From Vibrio lentus (GTDB lineage Bacteria > Pseudomonadota > Gammaproteobacteria > Enterobacterales > Vibrionaceae): a stretch of DNA of 64,000 nt. The position numbers and the translations under genes are program-made. Position 1 is the stretch's first letter, and the number at the start of each line of letters is the position of its first letter. The notes beneath the pieces were generated by a model. The model had not been told where the DNA came from, did no database searches, and saw nothing but the letters and a program-made list of their open reading frames with translations. The DNA is taken from assembly GCF_030409755.1 (NCBI RefSeq), contig NZ_JAUFQE010000002.1, positions 2,976,001 to 3,040,000 of the forward strand, given 5' to 3'. Below are positions 50,083 through 59,615 of the stretch, piece after piece.

Positions 50083-50517
50083 ATGATCCACATTATTACT
50101 GGCAGCACCTTAGGTGGCGCTGAATACGTTGGCGATCACCTTAACGATCTTCTAGAGGCTCAAGGGCACGAGATCGAGCTTCATAATCAGCCTGAATACG
50201 ACAATATTCCGCAGCAAGGTACTTGGTTATTGGTGACATCGACGCATGGTGCGGGTGAGTTTCCTGATAATATCCAGCCTTTGATCAAGTCATTGAATCA
50301 AGAATCTCCCGATTTAAGCGCGATTCGCTTTGCTGTGGTTGCTCTTGGTGACTCAAGCTACGACACCTTCTGTTCTGCTGGCCAGTCTGCTTATTCGCTT
50401 CTAGAAAAGCTTGGAGCTCAGCCTATTTCAGCGTGTTTTACCATCGATGTTCTTGAAACACCGGTTCCTGAGGATGCTGCAGAGGATTGGTTTAACGATC
50501 ATAGTGACCAGTTTTAA
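50083..50517 (+). CDS. mioC: FMN-binding flavodoxin-like protein MioC
   Basis: A 144-residue short-chain flavodoxin reported to act in biotin synthase electron transfer. The FMN phosphate loop is [11 protein letters not shown], followed by [11 protein letters not shown] and [11 protein letters not shown]. It lies immediately left of oriC and is transcribed towards it, as in E. coli. Start follows AAGGACAGCTTA. Confidence 0.94.
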   Translation: MIHIITGSTLGGAEYVGDHLNDLLEAQGHEIELHNQPEYDNIPQQGTWLLVTSTHGAGEFPDNIQPLIKSLNQESPDLSAIRFAVVALGDSSYDTFCSAGQSAYSLLEKLGAQPISACFTIDVLETPVPEDAAEDWFNDHSDQF

Positions 50518-50531
50518 GACCTCAATCTTCT

Positions 50532-50557
50532 AAAAAGCGGCTTATGCCGCTTTTTTT
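50532..50557 (+). terminator. Terminator of mioC
   Basis: AAAAAGCGGC / GCCGCTTTTT stem with TTAT loop; keeps mioC transcription out of oriC. Confidence 0.88.
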
Positions 50558-50632
50558 GTCTCTGAATATCGTGATTGTGAATAACTTTTTTGAAAATAAA
50601 TCGAAATACATGTCATTTTTTTCAATTTTATC

Positions 50633-50641
50633 TGTGGATAA
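50633..50641 (-). promoter_or_regulatory. DnaA box (perfect) in oriC
   Basis: TGTGGATAA, i.e. TTATCCACA on the minus strand; strong-affinity class, farthest from the unwinding region, equivalent to R4. Confidence 0.88.
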
Positions 50642-50671
50642 GATCATACATATACGGTGATTAACCTATAG

Positions 50672-50680
50672 TTATCCAAA
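50672..50680 (+). promoter_or_regulatory. DnaA box (R3-like) in oriC
   Basis: TTATCCAAA, the same weak-box sequence as E. coli R3. Confidence 0.75.
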
Positions 50681-50706
50681 TAACAACTTTCTAGGTAATT
50701 TCCCCT

Positions 50707-50715
50707 TGTGTATAA
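50707..50715 (-). promoter_or_regulatory. DnaA box (R2-like) in oriC
   Basis: TGTGTATAA, i.e. TTATACACA on the minus strand, the E. coli R2 sequence. Confidence 0.82.
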
Positions 50716-50812
50716 GTAGTCATTTTGATCCCAGCTAATCCTCATCATGATCAAAGTTAGATCACATCATTTGATCCAAAAAAGATCCATGATCTTGTTG
50801 ATCATTTTTGAC

Positions 50813-50821
50813 TTATCCACA
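50813..50821 (+). promoter_or_regulatory. DnaA box (R1-like) next to the unwinding region
   Basis: TTATCCACA, perfect, next to the AT-rich repeats, in the position of R1. Confidence 0.88.
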
Positions 50822-50837
50822 GATACCCTCGATCCTA

Positions 50838-50895
50838 ATAATAGATCTAATAAAAGATCTCTTTAAAGATCTTATCTATATTAATAAAAAACAGC
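50838..50895. other. oriC DNA unwinding element
   Basis: AT-rich tract with three AGATCT-type units (around 50844, 50855 and 50867) resembling the E. coli 13-mers, followed by TATATTAATAAAAA. It lies between the R1-like box and mnmG. Confidence 0.75.
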
Positions 50896-50997
50896 TTTCT
50901 CGAAAAATTCCAAAAACGTTTTCTCAAGCTATGAAAACAGGTAGAATATCGCTCCTTTTTATCAATCTAGAAACGTTTGAGTACCTGAGGTCGGTTC

Positions 50998-51396
50998 ATG
51001 CTTTATCACGAAAAATTTGACGTCATCGTTGTTGGTGGTGGCCATGCAGGAACGGAAGCCGCACTCGCATCTGCACGTACTGGTCAAAGTACGTTATTAC
51101 TAACTCATAATATCGATACGTTGGGACAGATGTCTTGCAACCCAGCCATTGGCGGGATCGGTAAGGGCCACTTGGTAAAAGAGGTCGATGCTATGGGTGG
51201 ATTAATGGCGCAAGCTATTGATCATGCAGGTATTCAGTTCAGAACATTAAACGCATCAAAAGGCCCTGCGGTACGTGCAACTCGTGCACAAGCTGACCGC
51301 GCACTTTACAAAGCCTTTGTCCGTAATGTTCTTGAAAACACACCAAACCTAACTCTGTTCCAACAGTCGGTTGATGACTTGATCGTTGTCGAGTAG
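50998..51396 (+). pseudogene. mnmG: mnmG, 5' fragment (interrupted by group II intron)
   Basis: Codons 1-130 of the FAD/NADH-dependent tRNA wobble-uridine modification enzyme MnmG (GidA). The fragment holds the FAD-binding [12 protein letters not shown] and catalytic Cys47 in MSCNPAIGG. Native coding ends with Val130 at 51387; the frame then reads two intron codons and stops at TAG 51394-51396. The start follows CTGAGG. Without residues 131-631 it lacks most of the FAD domain, Cys277 and the MnmE-interaction region, so it cannot function alone. Exact continuation is at 53546. Confidence 0.95.
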
Positions 51397-51428
51397 ACGA
51401 CACTTGTTACCAAGTGCCGCCCCTCTAA

Positions 51429-51462
51429 GAACCGTACGTGCAACTTTCACTGCATACGGCTC
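51429..51462 (-). ncRNA. Group II intron domain V
   Basis: 34-base catalytic hairpin reading GAGCCGTATGCAGTGAAAG then TTGCACGTACGGTTC on the minus strand: stem GAGCCGTA/TACGGTTC, a two-base bulge region and GAAA-type loop. It is followed by domain VI (to 51388), whose stem GGCGGCACTTG / CAAGTGTCGTC carries the branch-point A in CTAC. Confidence 0.93.
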
Positions 51463-51497
51463 AAGCCTCCACTAAGGCATCATTGATACCCAGCAAC

Positions 51498-52970
51498 TTA
51501 TAACGCAGTCGGGACAGGTTCTTTCCAAGAGTTGCGGGCTAGCCTTTTGGGTTTTCTCTTCGCCAAGTATTCTTGGTATTGAGGATCAAAAGGGGTCGCT
51601 GCACTCCTGATTTTTACGTGTCGCTCGATGGGCACTTTCGCTATTTGGAACAGATTGAAGTGACAGTCCATGTTCATGATTTTCTGCCAACCGTGAAATT
51701 GCCACTGGCCTTTACGATTAAGAAAATACTTGTGAACAATCCAGTCTTTGGACTTAGTTGGATGACGTCTAACTGCCCAGTGCCATAGCGCTTGGAATAC
51801 TTTGTGGCCGACATACCCGAATACTTGTTTGGCAACACAGTGGCGATAGTAACTCGCCCATCCTCTGAGTTTCGGATTTATCAATTTGATAAGGTCATTA
51901 ACAGGGATGGTTGCGTGCTTTTTAATGAGTTCTCTTAGATTTCTCAAGAATAACAACGTGTTGGATTTACTCGGTTTAATGAGCAATTTCCCTTTGTACT
52001 TCCTATGATTGAAGCCCAGAAAGTCAAAGCCATCATCAATATGAGTGATCTTCGTTTTCTCTTCGGAGAGGGTTAACCCTCTTTCTGCCAGAAAGTCAGC
52101 AATCAACGGTTTGATATCATTCACTAGCACCTCCTTTGAAGAGCAGGTGACCACGAAATCATCCGCGTAACCGATAAAGTTGGCCCTAGCACCCTTTTTC
52201 AGGGCTGTAGATTTTATTTGTTGCTCTATTCCCGCGAGAGTTATTAGCATCAAAGTTGGAGAGATTATTCCACCTTGAGGTGTACCCTCATCGGTATCGT
52301 AGAACAGTCCCTTATCCACATAGCCAGACTTTAACCATTGCTCTAACATACGTTTATCTACCGTGATATTGTTCATAAGCCATTCATGCCCGATTTTGTC
52401 GAAGCAAGCTTTAATATCTCCCTCAAGAACCCATTTCGCTGATCGCTTTAGAGCCAAACATTTGAAGCACTGACTGACCGCGTCAGCCGTGCTGCGATTT
52501 GGCCTAAACCCATAGCTATTGAGGTCGGCAAACGTTTCGGACACAGGCTCTAATGCAAGAAGGTATAGAGCTTGTTGCGCTCTATCAATCATGCATGGAA
52601 TGCCTAATGGCCTGAGCTTACCGTTCTTTTTGGGAATGTAGATACGTTTGAGTGGTTTTGCAGAGTAAGCCTTGCGACTCAGTTGATTGACTGCTTTCAT
52701 ACGGCGTGCATCTGTGTTCCAGATAACACCGTCTATTCCAGACGTTTTACTGCCTTTATTCTGAGAGACTCGTTTAACCGCAAGAAGCTTGGCTGAACGA
52801 GAATGAGTCAAGAGCCACTGTAAAGACTTCACCTTACCGTATTTCTTTTCTCTAGTTGCTTTTGCGATACGCATTTGAAGCTTTAATACGTGCGCTTCAA
52901 CGGATTTCCAGTCGATGGACTGCCATTGAGCGCCGTCAGAAGATGCACTAATCTCTTTCGAGACCATCAT
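51498..52970 (-). CDS. ltrA: Group II intron reverse transcriptase/maturase (LtrA type)
   Basis: A 490-residue intron-encoded protein that aids intron splicing and copies the intron into DNA. I use the ATG at 52970 because AAGGAG lies eight bases upstream; an in-frame ATG at 53129 has no such site. RT motifs: SGIDG (78-82), IPKKNGKLRPLGIP, NSYGFRPNRSTADAV, GDIKACFD, GTPQGGIISP, and the catalytic YADD at 268-271, followed by LGF. The maturase (X) region (about 370-460) includes LRGWASYYRHCV and HVKIRSAATPFDP. The protein stops soon after that, with no CxxC...HH HNH endonuclease domain. All motifs are intact, so it may be active. Confidence 0.95.
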   Translation of the reverse strand: MMVSKEISASSDGAQWQSIDWKSVEAHVLKLQMRIAKATREKKYGKVKSLQWLLTHSRSAKLLAVKRVSQNKGSKTSGIDGVIWNTDARRMKAVNQLSRKAYSAKPLKRIYIPKKNGKLRPLGIPCMIDRAQQALYLLALEPVSETFADLNSYGFRPNRSTADAVSQCFKCLALKRSAKWVLEGDIKACFDKIGHEWLMNNITVDKRMLEQWLKSGYVDKGLFYDTDEGTPQGGIISPTLMLITLAGIEQQIKSTALKKGARANFIGYADDFVVTCSSKEVLVNDIKPLIADFLAERGLTLSEEKTKITHIDDGFDFLGFNHRKYKGKLLIKPSKSNTLLFLRNLRELIKKHATIPVNDLIKLINPKLRGWASYYRHCVAKQVFGYVGHKVFQALWHWAVRRHPTKSKDWIVHKYFLNRKGQWQFHGWQKIMNMDCHFNLFQIAKVPIERHVKIRSAATPFDPQYQEYLAKRKPKRLARNSWKEPVPTAL

Positions 52971-53545
52971 TTGCTTTTCTCCTTGAATAAAGTTCTTCAA
53001 ATTCTCTCGCAATGGGAGACCAGTCGGAAGTGGGCTCACTTTCGTGATCAGACATAAGTCTGTATCTGCATCATTACAATGTAGCTTTCGCTTTTTCCGA
53101 CCTCCTATACCTGCATCACTATCGGCCACAAAGGCTTTCCCAAAGGGAGTGATACAGGCTTACCCTGTTCCGTATGTCGCGCAATGTCAGGTTAGATGCC
53201 CACTATAGTGCGGAGAGTGCGGCGACCACGAAAAAGTACTGTCCAACCTCTTTCCAACTCTCATTGCCTTTTGGCCACAGCGTATTAACCACTTCCGCTG
53301 CTTCATCATATAACGCACCTTGAATGGATTCACATACGTTCATCATACTGACTCCCTAGCACTTACCTGAATTGTGGTTTTCAGGAGGAACGTCCTCTCA
53401 CGATTCTTTTCCCACTCAGCCCAACGGCCAAGTTTCGTTACATTGTCCGAGCCGCTGCTTTATTCAGGCTCGTAGGTTCATCTGGTGATACAGACGGTTC
53501 ACTCGTTAAGCGGTGAACAACGCTTCATACGACTTCAGGTCGCAC

Positions 53546-55051
53546 GAACAAGATCAAGTGGTGGGTGTGGTTACGCAAATGGGCCTCAAATTCCGCGCTA
53601 ACGCTGTGGTCTTAACGGTAGGCACATTCCTAGGCGGTAAGATCCATATTGGTATGGAAAGTTCATCGGGTGGACGTGCGGGTGATCCACCATCGATCGC
53701 GCTTGCTGACCGTCTTCGTGATCTTCCATTTCGTGTTGATCGCCTGAAAACGGGTACACCTCCTCGCATCGATGCACGCAGCGTTGATTTTTCTGAGCTT
53801 GAGGTTCAACACGGCGATAATCCGACTCCGGTTTTCTCATTCATGGGTAACCGAGCTCAGCAGCCGCGTCAGATTCCATGTTACATCACGCACACTAACG
53901 AAAATACGCATGACGTTATTCGTGCCAATCTTGATCGCAGCCCGATGTACGCAGGTGTGATTGAAGGTATTGGCCCTCGTTACTGTCCGTCGATTGAAGA
54001 CAAAGTGATGCGTTTTGCTGATAAAAACAGTCACCAAATTTTCATTGAGCCTGAAGGCCTAACGACGCACGAGTTATACCCGAATGGTATTTCAACCAGT
54101 TTGCCGTTTGATGTTCAGGTAAAAATCGTTCACTCAATGAAAGGTTTTGAGAACGCACACATCGTTCGTCCTGGCTACGCGATTGAGTACGATTTCTTTG
54201 ACCCTCGCGATCTTAAACTGACTTACGAGACCAAATTTATTAAGGGTTTGTTCTTTGCGGGGCAAATCAATGGCACCACTGGTTACGAAGAAGCTGCTGC
54301 ACAAGGCTTAATGGCCGGTTTGAATGCGAGTTTGTTTACGCAAGGCAAAGAGGGCTGGAGCCCACGCCGCGATCAAGCTTACATGGGTGTACTTATCGAT
54401 GACTTGTCGACAATGGGTACCAAAGAACCGTACCGCATGTTTACATCTCGCGCCGAATACCGCTTGTTGCTACGTGAAGACAACGCAGATATCCGTTTGA
54501 CTGAAAAGTCACGTGAACTTGGCTTGGTCGACGATGCTCGTTGGACGCGATTCAACGAGAAGATGGAAAACATGGAGAAAGAGCGTCAACGTCTTAAAGA
54601 AACATGGATTAATCCAAAATCTGAAGATATTGATCAATTGAACCAGATCCTTAAAACACCAATGTCTCGTGAAGCGAGTGGTGAAGATCTTCTTCGTCGT
54701 CCTGAAATGACTTATTCACAGCTAACGTCGTTGGATCGTTTCGGTCCCGCACTGGAAGATCAACAAGCCTCAGAGCAAGTTGAGATCCAAGTTAAGTACG
54801 ATGGCTATATCCAGCGCCAACAAGATGAAATTGAAAAATCACTGCGTCATGAAAACACCAAACTGCCGGCTGACATCGATTACAGCAAGGTAAAAGGGCT
54901 TTCTAACGAAGTGGTTCTAAAACTAACTACCGCTAAACCTGACTCGATCGGTATTGCGTCGCGTATCTCTGGTATTACGCCTGCTGCAATCTCGATTTTG
55001 TTGGTTTATCTGAAAAAGCACGGCCTATTGAAAAAAGGTGAGGAAGCATAA
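53546..55051 (+). pseudogene. mnmG: mnmG, 3' fragment (codons 131-631)
   Basis: Native coding resumes at 53546 with [16 protein letters not shown]. It holds the second catalytic cysteine in [11 protein letters not shown], exactly residue 277 when joined to the 5' fragment, the FAD segment [19 protein letters not shown], and the C-terminal helical domain ([26 protein letters not shown] equivalent [15 protein letters not shown]) that binds tRNA and MnmE. A GTG at 53513 inside the intron gives an open frame, but such a product would lack the FAD glycine loop. The stop overlaps the rsmG start by one base, so rsmG translation may suffer. No other lesion is seen, implying a recent insertion. Confidence 0.95.
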
Positions 55052-55683
55052 TGAGCGTATTACGCGAAAAACTGGATCACCTGATTGGCCAGACTGAACT
55101 TGAAGTATCGGAAAAACAACGTGGCCAATTAGTGGGCTACGTTGAGTTACTCAATAAATGGAACAAGGCTTATAATTTAACGTCTGTTCGTGACCCGCAA
55201 GAAATGATGGTGAAACATATCTTAGATAGCATCATTGTTAGCACTCACTTACAAGGTAAGCGCTTTATTGATGTAGGTACTGGCCCTGGTCTTCCTGGGA
55301 TTCCGCTCTCAATCATGAACCCTGACTGCGAGTTTTACTTGCTCGATAGCCTAGGCAAGCGTATTCGTTTTATTAAACAAGTGATTCATGAATTGGGCAT
55401 CGATAACGTTGTTCCAGTACAAAGCCGTGTTGAAGAATTTCAACCAGAAGAAAAGTTTGATGCAGTGCTCAGCCGTGCGTTTGCTTCAATGACAGACATG
55501 GTAGAGTGGTGTCATCATTTACCTAAAGAGCAATCCGGTGTATTTTTGGCTCTTAAGGGACAACATCCTAGAGACGAAATCGACCTGTTACCTGAATGGT
55601 GTTCAGTGACAGACATCAAAGCTTTGCAAGTGCCAGAGCTTGATGGAGAGCGTCATTTAGTTACTTTATCGCGTCAGGGATAA
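55051..55683 (+). CDS. rsmG: 16S rRNA m7G527 methyltransferase RsmG
   Basis: SAM-dependent methyltransferase (GidB) that methylates G527 of 16S rRNA; its loss gives low-level streptomycin resistance. It has 210 residues. The SAM motif is [17 protein letters not shown], after [28 protein letters not shown] is also typical. Its ATG overlaps the mnmG stop, so its expression normally depends on mnmG transcription, now interrupted by the intron. Confidence 0.96.
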   Translation: MSVLREKLDHLIGQTELEVSEKQRGQLVGYVELLNKWNKAYNLTSVRDPQEMMVKHILDSIIVSTHLQGKRFIDVGTGPGLPGIPLSIMNPDCEFYLLDSLGKRIRFIKQVIHELGIDNVVPVQSRVEEFQPEEKFDAVLSRAFASMTDMVEWCHHLPKEQSGVFLALKGQHPRDEIDLLPEWCSVTDIKALQVPELDGERHLVTLSRQG

Positions 55684-55697
55684 TCAGCGAGGCCATA

Positions 55698-56471
55698 GTG
55701 GGTAGAATTGTAGCAATTGCCAACCAGAAAGGTGGCGTAGGAAAAACAACAACTTGTGTTAACTTAGCAGCATCAATGGCGGCAACTAAACGCAAGATAT
55801 TGGTTGTTGACCTCGACCCTCAAGGTAATGCCACTATGGCGAGTGGTGTCGACAAATATCAGGTTGAAGCAACTGCTTACGATTTGCTAGTTGAAGACAG
55901 CCCATTTGATGAGGTAGTTTGCCGAAGTACATCTGGTAATTACGATCTCATCGCCGCAAACGGTGACGTTACGGCAGCAGAAATCAAACTGATGGAAGTC
56001 TTTGCTCGCGAAGTTCGCCTAAAGAATGCGCTGGCATCCATTCGCAGTAACTATGATTTCATCTTTATTGATTGCCCGCCGTCATTAAATCTTCTTACAA
56101 TCAACGCGATGGCTGCGGCCGATTCCGTTTTGGTTCCTATGCAATGTGAATACTTTGCTTTAGAAGGTTTGACTGCATTGATGGATACCATCAGTAAACT
56201 TGCAGCTGTAGTAAACGAGGATCTGAAGATCGAAGGTCTTCTACGTACAATGTATGATCCTCGTAACCGCTTATCGAATGAAGTCTCTGATCAACTCAAA
56301 AAACACTTCGGTAATAAAGTCTACCGAACTGTGATCCCTCGTAATGTGCGTCTGGCAGAAGCGCCAAGTCATGGCAAGCCAGCAATGTACTACGACAAAT
56401 ATTCCGCAGGTGCTAAAGCATACCTTGCTCTTGCAGGCGAAATGTTGCGTCGTGAAGAAGTCCCAGTATAA
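55698..56471 (+). CDS. parA: Chromosome partitioning ATPase ParA (Soj)
   Basis: Deviant Walker-A ATPase that moves ParB-parS complexes to segregate the chromosome I origin. It has 257 residues. The motif KGGVGKTT (about 11-18) is intact, with DLDPQGNATMASG and the Walker-B IDCPPSLNLLT. The GTG at 55698 gives VGRIVAIANQKGG. Fourteen bases after rsmG and 23 before parB. Confidence 0.96.
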   Translation: MGRIVAIANQKGGVGKTTTCVNLAASMAATKRKILVVDLDPQGNATMASGVDKYQVEATAYDLLVEDSPFDEVVCRSTSGNYDLIAANGDVTAAEIKLMEVFAREVRLKNALASIRSNYDFIFIDCPPSLNLLTINAMAAADSVLVPMQCEYFALEGLTALMDTISKLAAVVNEDLKIEGLLRTMYDPRNRLSNEVSDQLKKHFGNKVYRTVIPRNVRLAEAPSHGKPAMYYDKYSAGAKAYLALAGEMLRREEVPV

Positions 56472-56494
56472 GTCTAACCAAAGGAATTCGCTCA

Positions 56495-57376
56495 ATGTCT
56501 AAGCGTGGTTTAGGAAAAGGGCTAGATGCATTGCTTGCAACTAGCTCGTTGGCTCGTGAAAAACAACAAGTTGCTTCTCATAGCCAGGCTTTGTCTGCTG
56601 ATGGAGAACTGATCGAGATTGCTGTTGGTTGTTTAAAGCCTGGTGTATATCAACCGCGTAAGGATATTGCGCCTGAAGCGCTAGAAGAGTTGGCTGCTTC
56701 AATCCAATCTCAAGGCATTATTCAGCCGATTGTTGTGCGCCATTTAACGCAGGACCAGTTTGAGATTATCGCTGGTGAACGTCGTTGGAGAGCCGCTCGT
56801 CAAGCCGGTCTTAAGCAGGTTCCATGCCTAGTTAAGAAAGTTGCAGATAAGGCAGCTATTGCTATGGCATTGATCGAGAATATTCAGCGTGAAGACCTGA
56901 ATGTCATCGAGGAAGCGCAGGCTCTTGAACGTTTACAGAACGAATTTGAACTGACGCACCAGAAGGTAGCTGATGTGATAGGTAAATCTCGCGCAACCGT
57001 GAGTAACCTACTGCGTCTTAACCAATTGGCTGAGCCGGTAAAGGCGTTGGTCGTGTCAAAGCAGCTTGAAATGGGCCATGCTCGTGCATTATTAGCACTT
57101 GAAGGCGATGTTCAGGTAGAAGCGGCTAACACCGCGGCAAGCAAACAAATGACCGTGCGTCAAACTGAGCAACTCGTCAAAAAGTGCTTAAAACCAGAGG
57201 TTGAGTCTGAATCGAAGCCCGAGGACAAAGAAGCCATCGAACTTTCACGAAGACTCACGGAAAAATTGCAAGCAAACGTTTCAGTTACTCGTTCTGTTAG
57301 CGGTAAGTCAAAAGTGACAATTACTCTTGATGAGCCTCACAAATTAGAGCAACTTATTGCTAAACTAGAGTACTAA
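56495..57376 (+). CDS. parB: Chromosome partitioning protein ParB (Spo0J)
   Basis: CTPase/DNA-binding protein that loads at parS and spreads. It has 293 residues. The N terminus SKRGLGKGLDALLA contacts ParA; the CTP-binding ParB/Srx domain includes QPRKDIAPEALEELAASI and the GERRWRA motif; the helix-turn-helix (LTHQKVADVIGKSRATVSNLLRL) recognises parS; a C-terminal dimerisation domain ends the protein. Cognate sites in the window are at 300, 3516 and 7217. Confidence 0.96.
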   Translation: MSKRGLGKGLDALLATSSLAREKQQVASHSQALSADGELIEIAVGCLKPGVYQPRKDIAPEALEELAASIQSQGIIQPIVVRHLTQDQFEIIAGERRWRAARQAGLKQVPCLVKKVADKAAIAMALIENIQREDLNVIEEAQALERLQNEFELTHQKVADVIGKSRATVSNLLRLNQLAEPVKALVVSKQLEMGHARALLALEGDVQVEAANTAASKQMTVRQTEQLVKKCLKPEVESESKPEDKEAIELSRRLTEKLQANVSVTRSVSGKSKVTITLDEPHKLEQLIAKLEY

Positions 57377-57567
57377 ATGAGATAATTGATTTAGGTCAAT
57401 TATGTAATAAACAAGTAATTTCGTACAAAAGTTGTCGGTTTGTATGCAAAAATGTAAATGATTGCTGCATTGTGATTGCAATCAATTTGGCTGAACGTAT
57501 AATTTTCGCCAATTTCTCAGCACGCTTTGAAGCGAGTGGTAAAGTGGGCTTAAAGAGGAACGAATAC

Positions 57568-57957
57568 ATGGTAGCGGCGTTAGCAAGACCAGGACGAGTG
57601 CTTGCAAAGCAAATGTTATTGATCGAGCTTAGCGCGGTTATATTAGTGGCGATAGGGTTAGGTTTAGCTGTTAATCCTGATTGGGGTTTTGCTGCATTAA
57701 TCGGTGGCGGTATTTTTGTCATCGCGAATGTAGTTTTTTGTGTGTGTGCTTTCCTATTTTGTGGAGCTCGCGCAACTAAGTTAGTTGCGGCGTCGTTCTA
57801 TGCTGGTGAAGTGCTCAAAATCTTAATCACAGTTTTACTATTCTCTATTGTCTACATGTATATGCAGGTGGAATTAATTCCCCTCAAACTGACCTATTTA
57901 CTGGTTCTAGGTATTAATATCTTTGCGCCAGTGCTTTTCATTAACAATAAAAAATAG
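57568..57957 (+). CDS. atpI: ATP synthase assembly protein AtpI
   Basis: A 129-residue membrane protein with four hydrophobic segments that helps c-ring assembly. The start ATG at 57568 (MVAALARPGRVLAKQML) follows GAGGAA; the longer open frame upstream is not expected to be translated. First gene of the atp operon, nine bases before atpB. Confidence 0.9.
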   Translation: MVAALARPGRVLAKQMLLIELSAVILVAIGLGLAVNPDWGFAALIGGGIFVIANVVFCVCAFLFCGARATKLVAASFYAGEVLKILITVLLFSIVYMYMQVELIPLKLTYLLVLGINIFAPVLFINNKK

Positions 57958-57962
57958 GATGA

Positions 57963-58763
<801 letters not shown>

Positions 58764-58813
58764 AAAAATTTTTAAGCTTTATTCTAACTATTAATGTTAA
58801 TCGGAGAACGTAA

Positions 58814-59071
<258 letters not shown>

Positions 59072-59129
59072 TTAACTCTCAATAGTTAATTAAATTTTTG
59101 TAGTTGATTCTTAACGAGGAGTAGCTGTT

Positions 59130-59600
59130 GTGAATATGAACGCAACTCTGTTAGGTCAAGCAATTGCTTTTTCGCTGTTTGTTTGGTTCTGCATGAAATA
59201 TGTATGGCCACCAATTATGCAAGCAATTGAAGAACGTCAGAAAAAAATTGCTGACGGTCTTGTAGCCGCTGAACGCGCTGCTAAAGACTTGAACCTGGCA
59301 CAAGCCAACGCTTCTGAGCAAATGAAGGAAGCGAAGCGCACTGCAACTGAGGTTATTGATCAGGCAAACAAACGTAAAGCTCAGATTATTGATGAAGCGC
59401 GCGAAGAGGCTCAGGCAGAACGCCAGAAGATCTTAACGCAAGCTGAAGCTGAAATTGAAGCTGAACGCACACGTGCCCGTGATGACCTGCGCAAACAAGT
59501 CGCAACTCTGGCTATAGCTGGTGCTGAGAAAATCCTTGAGCGTACTATCGATAAAGATGTACACAATGATCTTCTTAACAACATTACTGCAAAACTTTAA
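59130..59600 (+). CDS. atpF: F0F1 ATP synthase subunit b
   Basis: Peripheral stalk subunit of 156 residues: one N-terminal membrane helix (about 6-27) and a long charged coiled coil. Starts with GTG as in E. coli ([14 protein letters not shown]). Operon position after atpE. Confidence 0.96.
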   Translation: MNMNATLLGQAIAFSLFVWFCMKYVWPPIMQAIEERQKKIADGLVAAERAAKDLNLAQANASEQMKEAKRTATEVIDQANKRKAQIIDEAREEAQAERQKILTQAEAEIEAERTRARDDLRKQVATLAIAGAEKILERTIDKDVHNDLLNNITAKL

Positions 59601-59615
59601 AGCAAGGGGCTGTAT

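Larger units (their letters stand above)
50558..50997. other. oriC: Chromosomal replication origin oriC
   Basis: Gene-free, AT-rich 440 bases between mioC and mnmG, the E. coli arrangement. It contains four DnaA boxes (listed separately), 12 GATC sites for Dam/SeqA, and an AT-rich unwinding region at about 50838-50895 with repeated AGATCT/AAGATCTT 13-mer-like units on the mnmG side. The order (boxes left, unwinding element towards mnmG) matches E. coli oriC. Confidence 0.93.
51388..53545 (-). mobile_element. Group II intron inserted antisense in mnmG
   Basis: A 2,158-bp retroelement on the minus strand. The 5' end at 53545 reads GTGCGACC (group II GUGYG start). The 3' end at 51388 reads CTACTCGAC, ending in AC with the branch-point A seven bases from the end. 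Domain V is a textbook 34-mer (51429-51462). The single open frame encodes a reverse transcriptase/maturase. The ends are proved independently: removal joins codon 130 to codon 131 of mnmG with no gain or loss. Candidate EBS1 (53170-53164, GAACAGG) can pair over seven bases with the 5' exon CTTGTTC. Since the intron RNA runs opposite to mnmG, splicing cannot rescue the mnmG mRNA. Confidence 0.96.

Noticed and set aside
52971..53129. 53 extra N-terminal codons for the intron protein
   Set aside because: They lie upstream of a good AAGGAG-ATG start at 52970 and do not resemble intron-protein N termini.
53513..53545. GTG start for a 512-residue MnmG starting inside the intron
   Set aside because: The first 11 codons are intron sequence; a product from here would lack the FAD loop and Cys47. 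Native coding resumes at 53546.
51388..53545. Idea that splicing could restore mnmG mRNA
   Set aside because: The intron is antisense to mnmG, so the mnmG transcript carries its complement, which cannot fold as a ribozyme.
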